DNA of 64,000 bases from Microbulbifer sp. YPW16. Lineage in GTDB: Bacteria > Pseudomonadota > Gammaproteobacteria > Pseudomonadales > Cellvibrionaceae. Within the stretch, counting starts at the first letter, position 1, and each line of letters starts with the position of its first letter. Both the position numbers and the translations under genes were made by a program. The stretch lies in the NCBI RefSeq assembly GCF_021290385.1, contig NZ_CP089928.1:2154501-2218500 (forward strand), given 5' to 3'. Shown here in pieces: positions 29,058-37,100 of the stretch. The notes under the pieces are model-generated. The model made no database searches and was not told where the DNA came from. It was given only the letters and a program-made list of their open reading frames with translations.

Positions 29058-29429
29058 ATGAAAAAAATAAAAACGATAATAATCGCCCTGGTTTTTTCCG
29101 CGCCGGGATATGCTCAGGAAAAGCAGGAACCACTGAAAAGCATGTCCACATGCCTGATAATGTACGACTGGACATCCTGGGGCATGTGGCGCTTCGATGT
29201 TTACGCGCTCGCAGGCAATATGATCCTGATCGGTGAGAAAAAGAACCACTTCAGGGTCGACAGCAGTAGTCCGGGCTACAGCCACGTGATCGACGGGGAA
29301 GTGGTGGCCACTTACCCCGACGCCACAAGCATCGATGACCTCGGTGAGAACTGCCAGGACAACTGCCCCGTCAACCATGAGCGCCGTACCGGCTGGTTCA
29401 AGCGCCGCTGTGACTCTTACCCCTCATAA
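29058..29429 (+). CDS. Exported hypothetical protein
   Basis: 123 residues with a clear signal peptide ending near APGYAQ. The mature part has four cysteines (STCLIM, ENCQDNCPV, RRCDSY) and aromatic-rich motifs WTSWGMWRFDVY. Likely periplasmic and disulphide-bonded. No known family. Confidence 0.65.
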   Translation: MKKIKTIIIALVFSAPGYAQEKQEPLKSMSTCLIMYDWTSWGMWRFDVYALAGNMILIGEKKNHFRVDSSSPGYSHVIDGEVVATYPDATSIDDLGENCQDNCPVNHERRTGWFKRRCDSYPS

Positions 29430-29548
29430 CTGAAACCAGTTATTCAACCTGCCCCGCTTCACCTGTACAAGCGCAAATCGCAGGAACGCCCGGTTTCAGT
29501 TGAGTGCCGGGCATATACGAAAAACTTTATTGTAAGGGAGAGATCACA

Positions 29549-29902
29549 TTGAGACCTGCCCCCGTAAAAGACATGGTTACAGTAGAGGTTCTGGATAAGC
29601 TCGATATCCGCGTCGGCACCATTCTGGAGGCGGCGGAGACCGCGCAATCACGCAAGCTGATGAAGCTTACCGTGGACTTTGGCAATCACCAGCGCTCGAT
29701 CCTCGCGGGCATCCGCCAGGAGCGAGACAACCCGCAGGCGATCACGGGCCGGCAGGCGCTGTTCGTGGTAAACCTCCCGGAAAGAGAGATGGCTGGGGAG
29801 ACCTCACAGGGTATGCTGTTCGACATCGGTTATGAGGATGGCCTCAGCCCGTGCCTGGCCATCCCCGAATCCCCGGTCCCGAATGGCAGCCGAGCGGACT
29901 AG
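29549..29902 (+). CDS. CsaA-like tRNA-binding-domain protein
   Basis: 117 residues with one OB-fold of the tRNA-binding (EMAP/Trbp111) type: LDIRVGTILEAAETAQSRKLMKLTVDFG, then LAGIRQ and NLPEREMAGETSQGM. CsaA dimers bind tRNA or act as export chaperones in Bacillus. A TTG start at 29549 is supported by GGGAG eight bases upstream; ATG at 29573 is a shorter alternative. Cytoplasmic. It is unusual among its uncharacterised neighbours in having a known fold. Confidence 0.85.
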   Translation: MRPAPVKDMVTVEVLDKLDIRVGTILEAAETAQSRKLMKLTVDFGNHQRSILAGIRQERDNPQAITGRQALFVVNLPEREMAGETSQGMLFDIGYEDGLSPCLAIPESPVPNGSRAD

Positions 29903-29935
29903 AAGAAAGATGGCAATTCAGGGGAGTCCGTCACC

Positions 29936-30457
29936 ATGAAACCAATCGAACTGTTGGCCGTAGGCATCAGGATATGCGGCATTATGCTGGCCATCATTGG
30001 TCTCAAGTCGATTTCCAGCCACCACGCAACCTTTGCAATGTTGAACCAGAGCAACTTCGGGGATACCACGGCTATTGCCTACCTGGCCGTGACAGAACTG
30101 GCCATCATCTTTGCTGTCAGCGCAATATTCATGCGTTTCCCGATGTCTGTCGCCGGAAAGTTGTTGCCGTTTGAAAGTTCGCATCCCATCAGTTTCTCCG
30201 ACCGCGCTACCGACATACTCGCTGTCGCATTTTGTATCCTGGGTGTCTATATACTTTCCTGGGCGCTTCCCGACCTGGTCGACAATGGTATCTGGCTCTG
30301 GTACTACACCGCCGAGCGTCATCAGCTGGGGGATCGTTATGCCAGTACAATGATCACCTTGCTGGTCACCCTTGTGGAAATCGCTATCGGCCTGTTCCTC
30401 TCCCTGCGCAGCCGTGGATTCAGCGCACTATTATGGAGGTTAAGGAACGCGACATAA
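29936..30457 (+). CDS. Hypothetical membrane protein
   Basis: 173 residues with four membrane segments (about 8-25, 44-65, 92-112, 138-158). The N-terminal part includes a His pair (SSHHATF). The 3' end overlaps the start of the acetyltransferase gene by 25 nt. Function unknown. Confidence 0.65.
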   Translation: MKPIELLAVGIRICGIMLAIIGLKSISSHHATFAMLNQSNFGDTTAIAYLAVTELAIIFAVSAIFMRFPMSVAGKLLPFESSHPISFSDRATDILAVAFCILGVYILSWALPDLVDNGIWLWYYTAERHQLGDRYASTMITLLVTLVEIAIGLFLSLRSRGFSALLWRLRNAT

Positions 30458-31065
30458 CCTATTGTCAATCCACCGGCGTAACCGCCTTGATCGACAGGCC
30501 CACGGGCTACCCGGAACCAGGCTACCGGCCGGCTGCACTGCAACTTTTTTACCAGAGCAAAACCTTGAGCAATATTGAACCAGTCACCACCTACTACCTG
30601 GAGATGACCGACCAGCAAAGCCTCAAAAGCAAGCCCAAACCCGAGGGCCTGGAGGTGGTAGAGGCAGAGGAAAAGGAATTCCGCTTCAACCGCTACCTCT
30701 ACCAGCTGGTGGGGGAGCCATGGCAATGGGTGGACCGGCTCTCGCTGCCAGATGCAGAGTGGAAGGCATATGCGGAACGCCAGGCCCTGCGTACGTGGGT
30801 GGCGTATTACCGCGGGTCCATTGCCGGCTACTATGAGCTGGAAAAGCAGTGGGAAGGCAATGTACAGATTGCCTACTTTGGCCTGGCGCCACGGTTTATT
30901 GGCCGCGGCTTTGGCGGCTACCTGCTGTCCCACGCCCTGCAGTCGGCGTGGGACTGGGGCAACACCCGCCGCGTATGGGTGCATACCTGCTCGCTGGACC
31001 ATGAGGGTGCGCTGGATAACTACCGTGCCCGCGGTATGCAGGTTTACAGGACCGAACAGGAATAG
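30433..31065 (+). CDS. GNAT-family N-acetyltransferase
   Basis: 210 residues. The acetyl-CoA site is the loop IGRGFGGYLL preceded by the strand IAYFGLAP; TTYYLEMT and LVGEPWQWVDR in the N-terminal part belong to a GNAT group that begins near that motif. The substrate is unknown. ATG at 30433 lies inside the previous gene and has no good ribosome site; TTG at 30565 would give the more usual N-terminus (LSNIEPVTTYYLEM) and may be the true start. Confidence 0.82.
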   Translation: MEVKERDITYCQSTGVTALIDRPTGYPEPGYRPAALQLFYQSKTLSNIEPVTTYYLEMTDQQSLKSKPKPEGLEVVEAEEKEFRFNRYLYQLVGEPWQWVDRLSLPDAEWKAYAERQALRTWVAYYRGSIAGYYELEKQWEGNVQIAYFGLAPRFIGRGFGGYLLSHALQSAWDWGNTRRVWVHTCSLDHEGALDNYRARGMQVYRTEQE

Positions 31066-31082
31066 GAGGAGCGGAAGGGAAT

Positions 31083-31424
31083 ATGCGCTACCCGGTAACA
31101 CCCGATGGCCGCTACTTTGTGGTCCGGGGCAGGCTGTGGCGCATGAGTAACCCGGCGCTTACGGAGGGCGAGCGCGAGCGACTGACCCGGGAACTGATGC
31201 GCCACCGCTCCGCCGTGGGACGCGCCAGGAAAGCAGCCAACGAGGTGGCGGAAAAAGCCGCCCGCGAGGGTGTGCATGCAGCCAAGGTGGCGCTCGGTGA
31301 GCGCGGGCCAGCCTGGTGGCATGACGGCGCACCCGACTATAACCGCTACATGGTGAAGAACACCCCCTACCGCGACTGGTATCACGGCCTGCCGCCCCGG
31401 GACCGGAACCCGGATGAAAAATAA
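31083..31424 (+). CDS. Small conserved hypothetical protein
   Basis: 113 residues, 17 bases after the acetyltransferase, with AGGAGG upstream, so the same operon. GRYFVVRGRLWRMSNPAL starts it, followed by a long Arg/Ala-rich helix and an aromatic tail (YNRYMVKNTPYRDWYHG). Soluble and basic, possibly nucleic-acid binding (inference). I have seen the YxVVRGRLWR pattern in uncharacterised proteobacterial proteins. Confidence 0.68.
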   Translation: MRYPVTPDGRYFVVRGRLWRMSNPALTEGERERLTRELMRHRSAVGRARKAANEVAEKAAREGVHAAKVALGERGPAWWHDGAPDYNRYMVKNTPYRDWYHGLPPRDRNPDEK

Positions 31425-31443
31425 GCTTCCACTTCCCACGCCC

Positions 31444-31533
31444 AGATAGACGACGCCTCTTTTTTCCGGGGAATCCCTGCCGCGATTGTAAAGTCGTAGC
31501 CCGTCGTCTATCTAGTTATACAAGCTTTGTATA
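31444..31533. promoter_or_regulatory. Paired inverted repeats upstream of the kinase
   Basis: AGATAGACGACG (31444-31455) is repeated as its exact reverse complement at 31502-31513, with a 46-bp spacer. Four bases later a second palindrome, TATACAA-GCT-TTGTATA (31517-31533), follows. Together they occupy the 324-base gap before the Ser/Thr kinase, about 215 bases from its start. They may be operator sites or the ends of a lost element. Confidence 0.5.
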
Positions 31534-31748
31534 TGGCCGGGCCGGATCGGCTTCCCCGGCCAGCACGCTGTTCCCGATTGACTCTCCATACAGTCTCTCC
31601 TGCCCACAGCAGAGACGGCGTAGCCAGGTTTCACGCCAGTTGCATATCCAGGCCGGGCAGGGAATACGCCCGCTGCTGGCAAGCAGTTGTGGCGGGCAAT
31701 GCCCGCTGGCCGCGGTCCTCGTATGGATAACAGGCAAAACAGGCGTAT

Positions 31749-33323
31749 ATGGATTCTCCCGATATTCAGATACCCGGCTACACCATTCATGCCGCCATCG
31801 GCCACGGCGGCATGGCGTCTGTTTATCTCGCCACCCAGGAATCCCTGGATCGCAAGGTAGCGATAAAAGTGCTGCGCAACTGCGCCGATGCCGAGTTTGG
31901 TCAGCGCTTTATCAATGAGGCTCGTTTTATCGCCGGCCTCAACAACCCCCATCTCATTACCATCTACGATGTTGCGAGCATGGAAAGCGGCGATTACTAC
32001 ATCGCCATGGAATTTGTCGGCAACGGCGATGTAATCGAGAATGCCGATCGCTTTACACGTCCGGCGCCGATTCTCGCACTGATCCGCCAGGTGGCCGAGG
32101 GACTATCCATTGTCCACGACAATGGCATCATCCACCGGGACGTAAAGCCCACCAACATTCTCTTCCGCGCGGACGGCACCGCGGTGCTGACAGATTTCGG
32201 TATTGCCAAGAATGTCGAGAGTGACTCGGACCTTACCCAGAGCGGCCTCAGCCTGGGAAGTCCGTCCTATAGCAGTCCGGAACAGGCGCAATGTCACCCA
32301 CTCGATATCACCACCGATATCTACAGCCTGGGTGTGGTGTTGCTGGAGCTGTTACTGGGCCGAAACCCGTTCAAGGGCGACAGCCACACCAGTACAGCAG
32401 TGAACCATATCCAGTTGCCGGTACCGGAACTCCCGGAAGAGTTTGACTACCTGGCGCCGCTGGTGGAACGGATGCTGGCGAAAGACCCTCGGGACCGTTA
32501 TCCCTCCTGCCGCGAATTGATTGCGGATATCGACCGGGTACTGGAAGGTGACGATAGCCAACAAACTGATATAACGCTGCCCTTTATCCGCCAGCGCAGG
32601 CTTGCCGGACCCGCTGGACAAAAGGCAAAACTGCTGACAGTGGCAAGCTGCGTGCTACTGCTCACTGTATATTTCGGCTTTTTCTATAAAACCCCAACCG
32701 AGCGTGAGATCGAGCGGCTGCTGGAACAGGCGCAGCTCAGCATGGACGCCGGGCGCTTTATGTTACCGACAGGTAATAACGCGCGTAATTACTACAGCCA
32801 GGTGCTGGCACTGGATAACTCCAACCTGGAAGCGATCCTGGGCCGCAAGACCGCCGAGAAAAAACAGCTGGATAGCTACCTGAAGCAGGGTGCACAGGCA
32901 CTGCAGGACGGCCGGTTGCAGCAGCCGGAAGGAAACAATGCACTGCACTATTACCGCCAGGCACTGGCGCTCGACCAGGACAATGCCAGGGCCAATGCCG
33001 GGATCGCCCGGGTAATCGACGAATTTGTCCGCCTGGCAAGGGTGGAAATCGACCAGAATGATTTACGCAATGCCCACTTCTACGTCGATAGCGGTCTCAG
33101 TATCCAGCCGGAGAATGACGTACTCCTGTCACTCAGCGACGAACTCAAGCAGAGACAGCAAAGGCAACAGCAACAGCACCGGCAACAAGTGCGAGAGGTC
33201 GATGCAGCGCAACCGGTCGCACGCAGGTCCAAACAAGCACCAAAAAAGAAGCAGTCCACCGTCAGGACCCACCTGCGCAATATCGTTGACAAGTTTCGCG
33301 ATGTTATCGATGGTGACCGCTGA
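31749..33323 (+). CDS. Ser/Thr protein kinase with periplasmic repeat domain
   Basis: 524 residues. The kinase domain (about 9-270) is complete: Gly loop GHGGMASV, Lys40 in VAIKVL, HRD 129-131 with HRDVKPTN, DFG 149-151, SPEQ activation segment. A single membrane segment at about 293-313 is followed by an external region with two TPR-like copies (QLSMDAGRFMLPTGNNARNYY and ALQDGRLQQPEGNNALHYY), then a Gln-rich and a Lys/Arg-rich tail. The architecture is a PknB-like receptor kinase. No phosphatase gene is adjacent. Its target is unknown; the lipid-enzyme genes begin 30 bases downstream. Confidence 0.93.
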   Translation: MDSPDIQIPGYTIHAAIGHGGMASVYLATQESLDRKVAIKVLRNCADAEFGQRFINEARFIAGLNNPHLITIYDVASMESGDYYIAMEFVGNGDVIENADRFTRPAPILALIRQVAEGLSIVHDNGIIHRDVKPTNILFRADGTAVLTDFGIAKNVESDSDLTQSGLSLGSPSYSSPEQAQCHPLDITTDIYSLGVVLLELLLGRNPFKGDSHTSTAVNHIQLPVPELPEEFDYLAPLVERMLAKDPRDRYPSCRELIADIDRVLEGDDSQQTDITLPFIRQRRLAGPAGQKAKLLTVASCVLLLTVYFGFFYKTPTEREIERLLEQAQLSMDAGRFMLPTGNNARNYYSQVLALDNSNLEAILGRKTAEKKQLDSYLKQGAQALQDGRLQQPEGNNALHYYRQALALDQDNARANAGIARVIDEFVRLARVEIDQNDLRNAHFYVDSGLSIQPENDVLLSLSDELKQRQQRQQQQHRQQVREVDAAQPVARRSKQAPKKKQSTVRTHLRNIVDKFRDVIDGDR

Positions 33324-33353
33324 TTACGATGCACCTTATTGCGGCAGGTCCCC

Positions 33354-34247
33354 ATGAAGCCAGCGCTAGCGCTTTCCCTTGTTGCTTTCCTGCTCGGGCT
33401 GTTCGACCACGATAGTGCACGGGCTGCGCAGCAGGCGCCGGAATACCGTATCGATCCGGTCAAGGCCAATGTCTACCGTTTCACTGCCGGCAGCTACCGC
33501 TCCGTCTTTATGGTTACCAACGCGGGCATCTTCCTCGCCGACCCGATTTCCGCCGCTGCCGCGCAATGGCTTCATGGTGAATTAAGCCGGCGCTTCGAAA
33601 AGCCGGTACGCTATATGGCGTACAGCCATAATCATGTGGACCACACCCTGGGCGGTGAAGTCTTCGCCCGGGGTGGCACCACCATCATTGCCCACCAGTA
33701 TGCCGCGGAGGACCTGGCCTGGACACGGGTCCCCACCGCCCTGCCGGACATCACATTCCGCGAGAGACTGACCGTCAACCTCGGCGAAGGCCAGGTAAGG
33801 CTGCGCTATCACGGTCCCAATAATGGCCGCGGCTCGGTGAGCATGCGCTTTATGCCCGCCAATGTATTGTTCGTTGTGGACTGGATCGTGGTGGGCCGCA
33901 TGCCTTACCGGGACCTGCCGGGCTACGATATCCACGGCATGATCCGCTCGACCCGTGAGGTGCTGGCGGGCGAGCCCTTTGACGTATTTGTCGGCGGGCA
34001 TGCCGGGACCGGCGACCGCGAAGATGTGCAGCGCTACCTCACCTACCTGCAGGCGCTCTATGACGCCGTGCGCGACGGCATGCTGGCCGGCAAGTCCCTG
34101 CAGGCATTGCAGGGGGAAATCCGCCTGCCGGAGTTCCGGGACCTGGAAATGTATGACGAATGGCTGCCGCTCAATATCGCGGGGGTATACCGTACCCTGG
34201 AAGATATGTCCTACCTCAAGATGCGCGAGGATGTCGACAGCCCATGA
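33354..34247 (+). CDS. Secreted metallo-beta-lactamase-fold hydrolase
   Basis: 297 residues with a signal peptide (cleavage near SARAAQQ). The metal motif HxHxDH appears as SHNHVDH; further ligands are His in GGHAGTGD and an Asp in FVVDWIV. Substrate unknown; periplasmic. The stop overlaps the next gene's start (ATGA), so it is coupled to the lipase-like gene. The start was placed at MKPALAL because CAGGT lies just upstream. Confidence 0.87.
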   Translation: MKPALALSLVAFLLGLFDHDSARAAQQAPEYRIDPVKANVYRFTAGSYRSVFMVTNAGIFLADPISAAAAQWLHGELSRRFEKPVRYMAYSHNHVDHTLGGEVFARGGTTIIAHQYAAEDLAWTRVPTALPDITFRERLTVNLGEGQVRLRYHGPNNGRGSVSMRFMPANVLFVVDWIVVGRMPYRDLPGYDIHGMIRSTREVLAGEPFDVFVGGHAGTGDREDVQRYLTYLQALYDAVRDGMLAGKSLQALQGEIRLPEFRDLEMYDEWLPLNIAGVYRTLEDMSYLKMREDVDSP

Positions 34248-34846
34248 GCAACAGGGGGAGGGTGGTATTGCTAATCCCGGGCATCTTCGACCGCGGCAAG
34301 TCCATGCACCGCATGGAGGCAGTGCTGGACAGTGCCGGCTTCTCCGCATATTACATCCACCTGCAATACAATTCCGGCTGGTACGGAATGGAATTCCTCG
34401 CCCACCAGTTGAAGAGCCAGGTGGAGGAACTGGTGGAGCCGGACCAGACCTGTGCACTGGTAGGATTCAGCATGGGCGGCATTGTCGCCCGGCACTATAT
34501 CCAGGTACTGGGCGGGCAGGAACGGGTCCACAAGTATATTTCCATCGCCAGCCCCCACTTCGGCAGCGTCTGGGCCAACTGCCTGCCCTACCGGGGCGGG
34601 CGCCAGCTGAGCGTGGGCAGTGAATTCCTGGCGCGCCTGAACCGGGAAATACACAGCCTCGAACCGCTCGAGCCGGTTTCCATCTGGACCCGCTACGACG
34701 CCACCATTTTGCCACACCGCAGCGCGCTCCTGCCGCTGGGTAATATCTATGAAGTGCCAGTGGCATTGCATCGCTGGGTGCCGCTGGACCGGCGCGTGAT
34801 TGATATTGTCTCCGATGAACTTGGCACGGCACCCGCACCACGTTGA
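34244..34846 (+). CDS. Alpha/beta hydrolase, lipase-like
   Basis: 200 residues. VVLLIPGIFDRGKSM is the oxyanion strand, GFSMGG carries the nucleophile Ser, and the C-terminal HR followed by PLDRRVIDI would hold the His. Short PGAP1/LipA-like hydrolase without a signal peptide. It overlaps the metallo-hydrolase gene by 4 nt. The substrate is probably an acylglycerol or phospholipid (inference from neighbours). Confidence 0.82.
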   Translation: MSNRGRVVLLIPGIFDRGKSMHRMEAVLDSAGFSAYYIHLQYNSGWYGMEFLAHQLKSQVEELVEPDQTCALVGFSMGGIVARHYIQVLGGQERVHKYISIASPHFGSVWANCLPYRGGRQLSVGSEFLARLNREIHSLEPLEPVSIWTRYDATILPHRSALLPLGNIYEVPVALHRWVPLDRRVIDIVSDELGTAPAPR

Positions 34847-34911
34847 ACTTTCCCCTTCACGGTCATCATTGATATAAACAGTCTTCCCGGGAAGAAATAC
34901 AAGGAAGGCTA

Positions 34912-35547
34912 TTGGATTTACCCACTGCGCGGGCTTCGACAGGCATGCCCGGCTACCAGGCGATATTACCCTGGGCCCTTGTCGCCCTCAGGGGACTGCT
35001 GGCACCGCTATCAATTGTTATCACCTGGTTACAGTTTCCGCCTTCCATCTGGCTGGGCCAGTTCGCGATGGCGATCATCTCCGATATTTACGATGGCCGG
35101 CTCGCACGTCGCTGGGGTACAGCCTCGCCCGCTCTCCGCCGCGCGGATAGCATGGTCGACACGTTCTATGCCCTGGCCTGCCTGTGCTGTTTCTGTATTG
35201 CCGCACCGCAGGTTATGCTGGCCCACCTGCCGGGCATCCTGTCGCTGTTGGCCCTCGATGCGATGCGGGCAATCATTGACTGGCGTCGCTTCGGCAAGCG
35301 TGCCAGTTATCACGCCTGGAGCATGAAGCTGTTCGGGTTGTCGATTATCCCGGCGGGCATCCTGGTCATGACCAGCGGACAACCACACTGGACACTGTGG
35401 CTGTCCATCGTTATCGGCCTTTACGCGCAGCTCGAGGCCCTGTCGATGTCGCTGATCCTGCCGCGCTGGACCCACGACGTAAAACATATCGGCGCAGCCC
35501 TGGCGATTCGGCGCGCGGGGGATACGAACTCCGGAGGAAAACCGTGA
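34912..35547 (+). CDS. CDP-alcohol phosphatidyltransferase-family membrane enzyme
   Basis: 211 residues with about six membrane segments. The signature D-x2-DG-x2-AR appears as DIYDGRLAR and the second half as ADSMVD (D-x3-D), but the Gly usually four residues before that Asp is Leu, so it diverges from the textbook motif. Such enzymes make phospholipid head groups from CDP-diacylglycerol. TTG start at 34912 follows AAGGAAGG. It is coupled to the next gene (GTGA overlap). Confidence 0.82.
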   Translation: MDLPTARASTGMPGYQAILPWALVALRGLLAPLSIVITWLQFPPSIWLGQFAMAIISDIYDGRLARRWGTASPALRRADSMVDTFYALACLCCFCIAAPQVMLAHLPGILSLLALDAMRAIIDWRRFGKRASYHAWSMKLFGLSIIPAGILVMTSGQPHWTLWLSIVIGLYAQLEALSMSLILPRWTHDVKHIGAALAIRRAGDTNSGGKP

Positions 35548-36032
35548 AATTTCCGATTGCGCTATCACCAACACGGCTGGCCGGCATAATGGCAGCGGGC
35601 CTGTCGATCCTAACCGCCCTGCCGGTGTGGGCAAGCACAGAAATAGCGCCATTCACTTCCGACGGCTGCAGCCTGTTCCCCGATGGCACGCACGAGGCAG
35701 AGACCCTGTGGCTGGACTGTTGCCGGGCTCACGACCTGGCCTACTGGCGGGGCGGCACCTATCGCGAAAGGCTGGAGGCGGACCGGGAACTTGAGGCCTG
35801 TGTGGCCGATGCGGGCGAGCCGGAAATCGCCGGCCTGATGCTGGCCGGCGTGCGGGTCGGCGGCTCACCATTCCTGCCCACCAGCTTTCGCTGGGGCTAC
35901 GGCTGGCCCTACCTGCGCGGCTATGAGGCGCTCAGTGAAGAGGAACTTTCGGCCATCAGGGCAGCCCTGGGCGGAACCGACCCGCGGGATGCGGGAAAAC
36001 ATACAGACAAGGAGAAAAAGAATCGTGAGTAG
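35544..36032 (+). CDS. Exported phospholipase-A2-like protein
   Basis: 162 residues with a signal peptide (cleavage near PVWAS). The core SDGCSLFPDG and DCCRAHDLAYW carries the CC-x2-HD arrangement of secreted PLA2 active sites, with Cys-rich context. The catalytic assignment is inferred. GTG at 35544 overlaps the stop of the phosphatidyltransferase gene and has GGAGG five bases upstream. The tail after residue 130 is charged and probably not part of the enzyme core. Confidence 0.7.
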   Translation: MKFPIALSPTRLAGIMAAGLSILTALPVWASTEIAPFTSDGCSLFPDGTHEAETLWLDCCRAHDLAYWRGGTYRERLEADRELEACVADAGEPEIAGLMLAGVRVGGSPFLPTSFRWGYGWPYLRGYEALSEEELSAIRAALGGTDPRDAGKHTDKEKKNRE

Positions 36033-36522
36033 TGGCGAGGCCGGTGCAAAACCCTATATCGAAACCAACCAGGCCCAGAAAGGGTTCCTTTACCCGTTTT
36101 TCCTGGTCCATATGGGCGTGTTCGGGTCGGTGCCTTTTTACCAGGCCTACTTCAGCGACGATCCCTCTTTCAGCAGTATCTTCCTGTTCGGCGGGTTCGG
36201 GCTGTATGTCTATATATTTTTTTATAACGCCATCTTCGGGCGCGATGCCATCCGCTGGATGTTTATCAATGCCGGCCTGGGCATCTGGGGCATCTACAAC
36301 GAGCTGGACCTGCTGCTCGGCTTCACCGGCCGCTCGCTCGACGACGTCAGCCCGCTGTATCACGCGGTCCCGTTCACCTATTACGTGATGTACACCTTCC
36401 TGCTGCGCCAGGGCGTGATCGACCTGCTCGGCGCACGCCGGGATGAAGACCGCCGCAGGAAGGTGGAACACGGCTATATCGCCATCTCGCTGCTGGTGTA
36501 TACCGGGCTGTATTTTCTCTGA
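36025..36522 (+). CDS. Hypothetical membrane protein
   Basis: 165 residues with four membrane segments, rich in Phe and Tyr (GFGLYVYIFFYNAIFG). GTG at 36025 overlaps the previous gene by 8 nt and has AAGGAG ten bases upstream, so it is the last gene of the lipid-type operon (33354-36522). Unknown role. Confidence 0.75.
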   Translation: MSSGEAGAKPYIETNQAQKGFLYPFFLVHMGVFGSVPFYQAYFSDDPSFSSIFLFGGFGLYVYIFFYNAIFGRDAIRWMFINAGLGIWGIYNELDLLLGFTGRSLDDVSPLYHAVPFTYYVMYTFLLRQGVIDLLGARRDEDRRRKVEHGYIAISLLVYTGLYFL

Positions 36523-36560
36523 ATCGGGGGGTGTTGCGAACAGCCTGCTGACTGGTGGGA

Positions 36561-37100
36561 GGGCGGATACAAGATCCGCCCCTACGACGGGTCACCCTCC
36601 GGAAATCATGCACCGTAGGGGCGAACCTTGTGTTCGCCCGGGCCCGATACCCGCACTGGGGATGGGCGGATACAAGATCCGCCCCTACGACGGGTCACCC
36701 TCCAGAAATCATGTACCGCAGGGGCGAACCTTGTGTTCGCCCGGGCCCGAATCCCGCATTGTGGGAGGGCGGATACAGGATCCGCCCCTACGACGGGTCA
36801 CCCTCCGGAAATCATGCACCGCAGGGGCGAACCTTGTGTTCGCCCGGGCCCCATATCCGCACTGGGGATGGGCGGATACAAGATCCGCCCCTACGACGGA
36901 TCACTCTCCGGATATCATGCACCGCAGGGGCGAACCTTGTGTTCGCCCGGGCCCGATACCCGCACTGGGGATGGGCGGATACAAGATCCGCCCCTAGGAC
37001 GAATCACCCTCCGGAAATCATGCACCGTAGGGGCGAACCTTGTGTTCGCCCGGGCCCGAATCCCGCACTTTGGAAGGGCGGATACAAGATCCGCCCCTAC
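36561..37100. repeat. Tandem array of five 103-bp REPIN units
   Basis: GGGCGGATAC occurs at 36561, 36664, 36767, 36870, 36973 and 37076, exactly 103 bases apart. Each unit holds a plus element of the GAAC class (GTAGGGGCGAACC...TTCGCCC; starts 36615, 36718, 36821, 36924, 37027) followed by a minus element of the GGAT class, forming five 74-bp REPINs with outward GTAG. The flank between units is also conserved. The last element reaches into terC and contributes its stop codon. Confidence 0.95.

Noticed and set aside
36561..37100. CRISPR-like look of the regular array
   Set aside because: The units are 103 bp, the would-be spacers are conserved rather than unique, each unit holds two palindromes of different class, and there are no cas genes.
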